The notes beneath the pieces are model-generated. The model saw only the letters and a list, made by a program, of their open reading frames with translations, did no database searches and was not told the origin of the DNA. Shown here piece after piece: positions 55,284 to 64,000 of a stretch of 64,000 bases of DNA (its first letter is position 1; every line of letters begins with the position of its first letter). A program made the position numbers and the translations under genes. The DNA is from Uranotaenia lowii (Eukaryota; Arthropoda; Insecta; Diptera; Culicidae). Where the stretch lies: assembly GCF_029784155.1 (NCBI RefSeq), contig NC_073692.1, positions 319,567,641 through 319,631,640 of the forward strand, in the 5' to 3' direction.

Positions 55284-56003
55284 GTTTTCTCGTTATTCAG
55301 CATCAAAGATCACGCATAATTATTTCTTCTCTCGGCTTGGTTCTCTGCCCAAATTACCACCCACCGTAGCTTCTCGGAGAACAAATAAACACGTTCTGCT
55401 GGACGTGCTGCTTGTGGTTCTAGAAATTCAGGAATGATTCTACGTTTATAATTTTCATATTTTTGTGAAAACTCACAGCGTGAATTGTTGCACCTCACTA
55501 GAATGTAGATTGAATTTGCTTTCCAATGAATATACTTTTGATTGATCCAAACAAAGGAAAAGTACTGAAAATCCGGGTGCAACCTGACGGTGGACCACAA
55601 AAACAGATGAAATTTGAATTTGTAAAAAAATCGCGCAAAGTAGTGAACTTTGAAAAATTCCATTAAATTCAATTTTTGTTGCATCAAAAATCTAAAGGCA
55701 ACAAAATGTTAGAATAAAAATAAATTTTGTAGTCATATTTTTTCAAAAACTCTATCACCGCTCAAACAGTTTTAGGTAGCAATCGAATGAAAAGTAAGTT
55801 TTTCAGACCACTTTTTTGAACTTTTTGTGACCCTTTCATTAATTTTTTTTAAATTATTTCTTGGCTTCATGATGTAGACATTAACTTCAACTTTCATATG
55901 CATAAGCCAAATATTTTTTGGACGTGTAATGTACGAACTACAGCAGTTTTCCTGAGACATGTTTTTCGGATTTTTTTTCTTTCATGCTGAATAACGAGAG
56001 AAC
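55284..56003. mobile_element. Inverted-repeat element with TCTCGTTATTCAGCAT ends (720 bp)
   Basis: GTTTTCTCGTTATTCAGCAT (55284) is the inverse of ATGCTGAATAACGAGAGAAC (ends 56003) with one mismatch. No clear target-site duplication. A 125-codon minus-strand frame inside (55310-55687) has no known domain. Confidence 0.65.
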
Positions 56004-56114
56004 AAGTAGCTTCAGCGATATTTAATGTTCTAAACATATTATACTGACATTACAAGGTTTCTATTGATATCAGATTTATATGAAATTAATTATAATTCAA
56101 ACGATTTCGATAGA

Positions 56115-56340
56115 TTTTACTTTTGGAGCGCCAAATTGACACTATAAGTCGGAAAAGGGAGTTTTTTGTCCAGGCTTCCAGGGTTCGTCCATGAAAAAGT
56201 AAAGATGCAATATTAAAGAACTTTTGAATTCATTTAAGGTCCCCGGAGAAATTTTTTGCTTTTTGAAGCTTCTGAAAAAAGTTACAAGCCTTCAAACTTG
56301 AAATAGTGTCAAAATGACACTCTAATGCGGATGAGGGTTA
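56115..56340 (+). repeat. Dispersed repeat, copy 2 (partner at 4.1 kb)
   Basis: Shares with 4110-4290 the ordered phrases TTTTACTT, GGAG, CAAATTGACACT, AGTC, AGGGTTCG/AGGGAGCG, AAAGATGCAA, TGAATTCATT and GAGAAATT. It continues with a palindrome AGTGTCAAAATGACACT near 56306. Confidence 0.55.
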
Positions 56341-59300
56341 ATGATGAAAACTGAATACAGATAACTCTATTTATTTTCGACCGTTTAGATCACCGCTGGT
56401 TTTATCTTTTGGGGGTTCTCGTTGATGTTGTTCGGTGATGTTTAGAAGAAAAGATTAAAAAAAGATAACTCTATTCCACCACTGAAACCTGCCTTGAATA
56501 TCTCACTTCAACAAAAAAAAAACACGAACGTTATTTCCTCATGGAGAAATCGGAAATTCAATGTGACCCGATTCTAAGTGATACAAGCCTTACGTTTTCT
56601 AAAAATTCTGGCAACCTTATTTATGAAGTACCCCGTAGTAGCACCACAGGTTTAAAAATGTGGTCTAGACAGTCAATTCTTACGAACGTCTTCAACAGCG
56701 TAACAGCTCAACGAGTGGGAGGTGAACCTATCACCCAGGTCGTAAATCCTTTTTACGGATTGCATTCCAAGGCACGGCGAGCCACCGCGTCCGCCAGTTT
56801 GCTACTCTGGGTCTATGGGTGCATTTGATTACTCATGATACTATGTACCCCTACACCATAAAGTCGGAGTTGGATTGCTTTATTGAGTAGACCCACTACT
56901 GACTCCACGATTGAAAATACAAAAATGAGGCTGAGAAGAAGACCGAAAAACGATTGGAATATATAGACCTCATCGACGAGGGACTGTCGAGTGGTGTGAT
57001 CCTACGATTGAAGCTACAAGGATACGTCAATAACTCAATGCCTTCTTCCACTATCCTGAAGTATTTTAGTAGTGCGTTTCCCAACGATCGAAGCTGTAAG
57101 GATTAGATAAGACCTTCATCCCCGTTGAAGAGTTTTCCCACAGGCGAGGAATACCCGCGGGGTACAGTAGCTTTCGACTTCGAACGATCCTTTCGAGTTG
57201 ATGTGTATAGGATTACGACTTCGACGGGAATCATTCGAGTCGTTACGTCACGTTAAGTAAACCAAAAATCCTGGTGATTAAAGTTTGGAACTCAACTCGT
57301 TATAGAAGATGTTAAGTTGCCAAGAAAAGGTTAAGGGTCTTGCAAATAGGCTTCGGGTCTCGAGTCTTCAGAGGAGAGATCCGGCCTCGAGTCATCAAGA
57401 GGAAAAGTTTGTGCGGAAACCTTGAGTCATTACGAACTCGAGTCGTCAGAGGAGAGTTCAGGCTTCAAATCGTAAGAAGAAGAAGGATCGCTGGAAGTGG
57501 TTCGTCTATGAGAATGCCGTGGAGCGTACTAGCCCGAAGACCTCCCACCATTAAAGGATAGTGTTAAACAGTTCGAGGTGTGAACTAAGGTTTGCGGCCC
57601 CAGTTGAAGTTAAGGGAGTAGAAGGTATAAGTGGAATATATCATGAGTTGTCCTATTGCACCCTTTGACCCTGAATAAATAGCAAACTGGGGAGGCGCGA
57701 TGACTCGCAGTGCCTCGGAATGCTATCCTGTAACAAGAATTAACCACCAGGGTAACAAACTGGTTAAAAAGCTCTTTTTAGGACTGTCAAGCAAGACAGT
57801 GATTGTTCTGCACTGTTCTCATATCATAGTATTGACTTTGACATTTATATAACAGACTTGTACAATTCCATCTCATTGCATTTCTTTTTCCTTGTGCGAT
57901 TTTTGAAAACTACGTACTTTAAATGCAAAAAACTGTACACAGTAGATATTATTCCACATCCTTAGAAAGACACCTGTGTCCTCACGCACAATTTATCTTA
58001 CAATTCATTATCGTTCCGGCTCCGTAAACAAGATCCCACACCTGACTGCGAGGCTTGGTGTCTCCATTCGGTCACATTTCACTCCATAAATCCGCTCATT
58101 GAAATGATATGGAATATTTTACGACCTCTTTCTCATAATGTCATGAAATGTTGAACAGAGCCATCATCAACAGAGCAGTACTGTGCCATCAACTTATCCC
58201 AGTTGTATAATTTCATCAGCCTTTTGCCGTTGAAGTTTTGTTTGTTTGGAAACTTGGTCTTGAAAAAAAAAACGAGGAAAGTAAAAATGAAAACGATACC
58301 TCTGGTCCTTGTCCGGACAAGAAAAAGTGATCCCCTGGGAAGCGGTTTTTTTTTCCTGGCGATAATGGTCAGCAAAAGTTTGCGCGAAGGTCCACCTGGT
58401 GTATCGACTCTCGGTTGGGACCAGGGAGCAAAAAAGAAATACAACTTCCTGACCCACCGCGCCGCGGCATTACAGGTCCAGAACGTTCGGACCGAACTCA
58501 TTCACATAAAATAACAGGTTAATTAGGGCCTGAATTTATGGTAATTGCAACCTCTTCCAGTGCTTTATTATACAGGTAGCAAAACAGCCCGGTGTAAAGA
58601 GTATAGCGACATCCTCGTAAATATATATTAATTACTTTTACCCGAGTGTGCATATTTGACTAAGTGCCCCATCAAAAGTGATTCCGACCTGGAGTTTTAT
58701 AAATAAGTTTCTGCATTTATGGTTTGCTGACATGTAATTGGAACGGTTGCATACTGTTTATCATTTTGATTTCTTATCTACTTATTCTACTATCTTTTAT
58801 GTTCGATCATTTAGGTCCGAATCAAACTTGCAAAGGGTGTGTTAGAATTCTGAATCAGAATTGCAGACTTGAATAACTACAATTGCACTGAATGAATTAA
58901 TCTTCATACTCGTAAACATTTGAATAACAAATGAAGTGTTTTATTGGGTTAACTGTGGAGCGAAAGTTTAGGTGACTATCTCTATCAAGTCTCTTCAGAA
59001 TTAATTCATTTTAGCAGCTAATTTGGTAGAATAAATTGGGTTTCAGTTCTCCGGGGAACATTTCTTAGCAAAATCGAAAATTTTCTGCTCCTCCGTTTCT
59101 CGCAAACCAAACCCGTGGTTGTTTTCCCGTAACCGAATCACTTAATTGACCGAAAATGAATCGTCCATCCTTCGAAAACAGACAGAGAATGGGAGTGAAA
59201 AAAAAACCGAACAAACAGTCGAACCATCGACGATGCTCAACTAAGAGATACCAGCTTTTTGGAGAACTAACGAAACAAGCATGGCAAACACAGTAAAAAC

Positions 59301-61299
59301 CAACGTTTTCGAGCATTGCAAATATTCATCCCAATTTATTCGTGTTCGATGTTTATTCTACAGTTTTTTGGCTGAGCCTTCTTGCAAACCTAATACCCAG
59401 ATTATTTGCACAACGAGTTCAACCCACTCCCTTCTTTGGGCGGAGAAAATAAACAGCATCAAATGGGAAAATAATTTATCAAGAGTTACTGGTGCGTTGC
59501 GGTGACTTCTGGTGAGTGGTTTTTCCATGTTTTATTTATGCTTACATGAAAATGATGAAGAAATAACTATTTCCCAGACATTGCTCAGGAAAAGGTGGCT
59601 CCAGAGAGTGAATATTTTTTTCGAAGATAAACCTTGAAAACTTGTGAACCAAATCTCAATTGAAAAAAATCCATTTGTGAACATAAAATTTTGATTTACG
59701 ACTTAAAACTTCATGATTTTACCCATTATCCTCGAACTTGTAAGAAATCTCAGCGATAAACAAAAAACTTTTAGTCTGCCCATGCCAAATCACCAGCCTA
59801 GGCGTGGTTCCGTGAGCCTCCCGATAGTCGCATTCGCATTTGACTATCAATTATTCCGAAGCTTCCAATCGATAGAAGCAGGAAGCAAACAGAACATTCA
59901 AAGCAATGCTGAGAACACAGAAGAAAAAGTCAAAATCAAGAAATGATATCCATAGACCGTTTCTCAGTAGTCTGTCTTGGCGTGTCGTAAATCATCGAGG
60001 GCGAAGTGGAAATGAAACCAGGCACAGTTTCATTATTCATTTCTCGGTGGGCTTGGGCAGCCATTTATCAACTCGGGGAGGGTATCGTTGTTTTCAACGA
60101 AAATTTTGTGCAAGCTCCTGCTATAATAATAATAATATTATTCTTGGAACTTGAAGGCGGGATAATGTCGGTGAAGTTGACAGTGCAGATAAAAGTTTGA
60201 AAGTTGGCAATCTGTGTGTTAATCTTTAAAAGTATGCTTATTCCTTGTTATGGCATTATTCATAGATCCGATTGAAAAGCATGAGAATAACACTGAATTG
60301 TTTAACCTTTATGGTGGAGAGACAAGTTCTTAAACGTGAAAAAAATATGATTTTTTGGCTTGTTAAATCAAAAACAGACAATTTCTCCTTTGATAATTAT
60401 TTGTGTAAAAAATTCAATTGTTTAATAGTAGTTTCAAAGTATCTTTTAAATTACAATTACATGGTTTTAAGACATTCAACAAAATAAAGATCACTGGGAT
60501 AGTATAAATTTGATTAAACGACAAGGCAATATCCTGGATATCTTTAAAAAACCGAAATAAGGTGAAGCTTCCTGAAAATTTTGAAAAAGTTTATTTTTAC
60601 CTTTTTTTCTGGAATAAGCTGGAAAAAATATTCAAACTATCTAATGAATCTTTTTTTTTTGTCACAAAAATAATTTGACAATGAATTAAAAACTTTAATT
60701 TTTCTGAAAACTTGGCAGTTAGTCGAAAAAACTAATGATAACAACACTTACTCATATAGATCTTTAAAAAGTCCAGAACTTGTTAGCAATTTTTTTCCAG
60801 ATTGCTTCATTTTTTTGATACTTAAAAAAATCCAGTTTAACAGTACGCAACATATTTAAACATCAATTACAGTTTAAAACAGTTTAAAACGTTTCGTGAA
60901 CTTGATTTTTTTCGTCATTTGGGAAATAAAACTTTCAAGATTATTTCATTTGGAGCATCCATGTTTCGCTCAAGAAAATTGAACACACGGAGGAAATCTT
61001 GTTTTTTTTGTCTCAGGGATCTCAAACCAGTTTGGTTTATGCATCTCGAAAGATGGGAAAAATCATAACAATTGTTAAATGTTGACATTGTAGTTCTTCC
61101 GATTCTTAGAGGATTCGCAATGTTATGCCTTCATGAACATTTCTATATAAAATTTCAATTTGGATGTTGATGTTTTTGCCTTGAATCTAGTTCATTTTCT
61201 TTTTATCCTTTTGAAATAGTATCTCTTTTTCTAGAATCTCTGATAGACTCAAATAGTTATTTTTCATTTTACTTATGGTTTATGAGGTATGTTACCTAG
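56341..61299. other. Gene-free stretch with decayed retroelement-like block
   Basis: 56880-57640 repeats phrases such as TCCTACGATTGAAGCTACAA / CCAACGATCGAAGCTGTAAG and CTCGAGTC-TCAGAGGAGAG, reminiscent in style of the decayed block at 1.2-1.9 kb. Frames at 56541-56828, 58133-58514 and 59713-60154 show no recognisable domain. 58640-61300 is AT-rich with no supported feature. Confidence 0.45.
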
Positions 61300-61789
61300 C
61301 TGATATTTTTGGCTGTGTGGTGGCGGCTTATAGAATACTACCACTGGGATACTGGTCCACGTCGTAAAAGGCGACTTATCCAGTACTTCCCATATGCGTA
61401 AATCATTCTTCAAATGCGACTATCACATTGGGAGGGGGGAACCTTGGCTTGGTTCCAAGCCAAGTTTCTTCAGGGAGGATTCACCAATTGTGCTTATTGC
61501 TATTAATGCGCATGCACGAGTGGTATTCTCCTAAATTTTGTAAACACCCGCTTCAAGGTGGTTCTGTGCCTGCGGGCCCCAAATTGGGGGTAGGAGAGTG
61601 TATAATAATCCTATCTTAAGCAGAACGTTGTTAAGGTCTGCACTATAGCCAGGCACTGGTGCAAAGGGCCGTATTTTTCCTGGCAACTCGTGGGATTTAG
61701 ATTATACACACGATTTTCATCCTGTATAGGATACCCCGCTTCATGCGTCGATATGAAGGTGCAGGGGTTCTTGTGTGTGATGGAAATAT
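61300..61789 (+). mobile_element. 5' UTR / ORF1-side remnant of the R1/LOA-type LINE
   Basis: Rises to balanced composition just before ORF2 and contains an inverted phrase CCTTGGCTTGGTTCCAAGCCAAG (stem near 61440). No ORF1 is recognisable, so ORF1 is deleted or decayed. Confidence 0.45.
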
Positions 61790-61807
61790 GTGTGGAATTC
61801 TTTGATA

Positions 61808-64000
61808 GAAATGCTTTCTATTAAGGTGGCACAGATAAATCTGCAGCACAAAAGAACCGCTACACTTAACTTATGTCGTTTAGTCCTTAATGGAACTGCA
61901 TCAATCGCCTTGGTCCAAGAACCCTATTTCCGAAATGGAACTTTTTACTTAGGGAATTTGCTCAAACCAAACTTTACTGTGTTCAGTGTAATTGGAATGA
62001 CTAATGCCCGAATAATGCCTCGTGCATGTATATTGATAAACAATTCTTTAAATGCAACACTTATACCCAATCTAACAACAAGAGATATTTGCGTCGTTCA
62101 GGTTTCGCTGCCTGATAGAAAATACGTCTACTGTTCAGCATACTCACCATATGAACAATCATCCCCTACGGATGATTTAAAAAATGTCATTTCATTCTGT
62201 GAATCACAAAATATACCTCTTGTAATTGGCTGTGATGCCAATGCCCATCATTTTGTATGGGGTAGCTCAGATATCAATCTGAGAGGCTTAAATTTAATGG
62301 AATATTTAAGCAGCACTGATTTAGAAATTCTAAATGTAGGAAATAAACCAACTTTTGTTAGGTGTGACAGAGAAGAGGTGATTGACATCACACTTTGTTC
62401 TAGAACAATTTCTCAGGAAATTTCAAATTGACATGTGCCTAACGAAGAATCGATTTCTGACCACAGGTTTATCTATTTTGAACACTCAGGTGAGTTTTTA
62501 GAAACAATAACATTCAGCAACCCAAGAACAGCTAATAGGGACCTATATTTGGAGCATCTTGCTACTAAATTTCATGGATATACACCTGACATTACTACTC
62601 CTCTTGAGTTGGATGAAGTGGTTGCAAAAACCACCGAAATTATTTTGAATTCTTATGAAGAAGCGTGTCCCTTACGAACGTTGAAATTCAACAAAAACAG
62701 TACCCCATGGTAGAATTCAAATCTCAGTAAATTACGAAAAAAAACAGCAGACGCTCTTGGAACCGAAGGCGCACGGAAGGTTTTGATGCTTTCAAGTTGG
62801 CTCGCAGAGCTTACCGGAAAGCAACAAGAGCTGCCGAACGCTCAAGTTGGCAGAGCTACTGCACAAACATTTCAAGCTTGCACGAAGCAAGTAGGTTAAA
62901 TAAAGTCTTAGCCAAATCAAAAGATTATCAGGTTTCATACCTTAAAACCCCTAGTGGTGATTATACATCAAACGACGAAGAAACATTAAGTTGTCTTTTC
63001 AAAACTCACTTTCCAGGATGTGTTGATCAAGATTCATCGATAGAGCCTGAGTTCTTTTCTGGAAGTCTAGATTCCTTGCATTATGCTCGGAAAATAGTTA
63101 CTACAGAATCGATCAAATGAGCAATCGATGGTTTTGCTCAATACAAATCTCCTGGAAGTGACGGTTTATTTCCAGTTTTGCTTCAAAAAGGTTTCGGTCA
63201 TTTCAAACACATATTAAGAAAAATAATGATAAGCAGTTTTGCTCATGGATATATTCCTAAACTTTGGCGGCAGATAGCCGTGAAATTCATCCCTAAAGGG
63301 GGACGATCATCATACGACGAAGTCAAAAGCTTTCGTCCTATTAGTCTAAGTTCATTTCTATTAAAAGCACTCGAACGTTTAATTGATCATCATATCAGTC
63401 AAGAATGCCTTGTCCAACATCCACTTAATGCGACACAACATGCATACCAAACAGGAAAATCAACATTAACTCTTCTGCACAACGTAGTATATAATATTGA
63501 AAATAGTTTTTCACAGAAAGAATCATGTCTAGGAGCATTTCTAGACATAGAAGGAGCATTTGATAATGTCTCGTTTACATCTATAATGGATGCGGCACTA
63601 CTTCATGGAGTGCCTAGTGTTATAACTAACTGGATTAGCGCAATGCTAAGTAACAGGAATCTTCATTCGTCTTTAAGACAGGCTTCAATAACAAAAGTTA
63701 GCACACGTGGTTGCCCACAGGGAGGTGTACTATCACCTCTTTTGTGGAACCTAGTTGCAGACGGTTTGTTGAGAAAACTCAATGACCGTGGAATACTAAC
63801 CTATGGATTCGCAGATGATTATCTTCTGCTGGTAAGAGGTTTGTGCATAAGCACATTATTTGATATAATGCAACAAGCTCTGCGCTCTGTTGAACGATGG
63901 TGTTCTCATGTAGAACTGTCAGTTAATCCTCTAAAAACTAATATTGTTTTATTTAATAAATAAAGTATCACCCGCGGGGTGCGCCCTCTGCTGTTTTATG
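61808..64000 (+). pseudogene. ORF2 of an R1/LOA-type LINE (endonuclease + reverse transcriptase), broken
   Basis: The endonuclease begins KVAQINLQHKRTATLNLC (about 61825), followed by ALVQEPYF with the catalytic Glu, YVYCSAYSPY, LVIGCDANAHHFVWGSSD (the DANAH block), EVIDITLCS and, after a TGA, SISDHRFIYFEH with the catalytic Asp-His. The reverse transcriptase has SPGSDGLFPVLLQKG, SFRPISLSSFLLKALERL, HAYQTGKSTLTLLH, AFLDIEGAFDNVSF (first catalytic Asp), RGCPQGGVLSPLLWN and YGFADDYLLL (FADD catalytic box, usual in this group). The frame breaks at TGA 62429, TAG 62711, a shift between 62713 and 62797, TGA 63118 and TAA 63961, so it is dead. It continues off the right edge. DANAHH-WGSSD and FADD point to the R1/LOA group. 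Confidence 0.9.

Noticed and set aside
55310..55687. 125-codon minus-strand frame as a gene
   Set aside because: No known domain; lies inside an inverted-repeat element and is AT-rich by composition.

Overview
This is eukaryotic nuclear DNA, almost certainly from a mosquito (Culicidae). The best taxonomic clue is a broken ribosomal protein S6 gene copy at 45.05-45.8 kb. It carries the Ala/Lys-rich, histone-H1-like C-terminal extension known from mosquito RpS6 proteins. A DD37E-type Tc1/mariner transposase, CR1-like and I-clade LINEs and a BEL/Pao retrotransposon fit a mosquito. I see no intact host gene, rRNA or functional tRNA. The window is AT-rich intergenic (or very large intronic) sequence built from layers of mobile elements and simple tandem arrays.

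Layout. 0-3.5 kb: gag/protease end of a BEL/Pao element with degraded downstream sequence and a possible LTR. 3.5-17.1 kb: mostly gene-free AT-rich DNA with three copies of a tRNA-derived SINE (two with perfect target-site duplications), a perfect 44-bp-arm hairpin and diverged tandem repeats. 17.1-25.0 kb: a minus-strand CR1-like LINE (copy A). It is interrupted by a second, 5'-truncated LINE of the same family (copy B), whose 3' tail has grown into about 121 perfect 7-bp repeats, and by a nonautonomous TA-flanked DNA transposon. 25.5-26.9 kb: a 9-bp minisatellite in two variant blocks. 29.6-33.7 kb: two degenerate DD37E Tc1/mariner copies in opposite orientation. One is split by a CACTGAGG-ended inverted-repeat element holding a 7-bp minisatellite, itself split by a LINE fragment. 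34.2-36.7 kb: two abutting inverted-repeat elements, a third CR1-like LINE copy (C) and a 58-bp retro-insertion with a 12-bp target-site duplication.

40.1-41.2 kb: broken I-clade LINE. 41.28-49.82 kb: an 8.5-kb hAT element bounded by perfect 8-bp target-site duplications. Its transposase is split by about 7.3 kb of further nested inverted-repeat elements, one of which carries the intron-containing RpS6 fragment. 49.8-56.3 kb: degraded transposon and LINE pieces. 56.3-61.3 kb: no recognisable gene. 61.3-64.0 kb: an R1/LOA-type LINE with endonuclease and reverse transcriptase, broken by stops (three at tryptophan positions) and running off the window end.

No cellular pathway is encoded. Nearly every coding trace is a transposon protein, and all but the copy B reverse transcriptase are visibly broken. 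The main interest is the order of insertion events, the captured RpS6 gene piece and the runaway tandem arrays.
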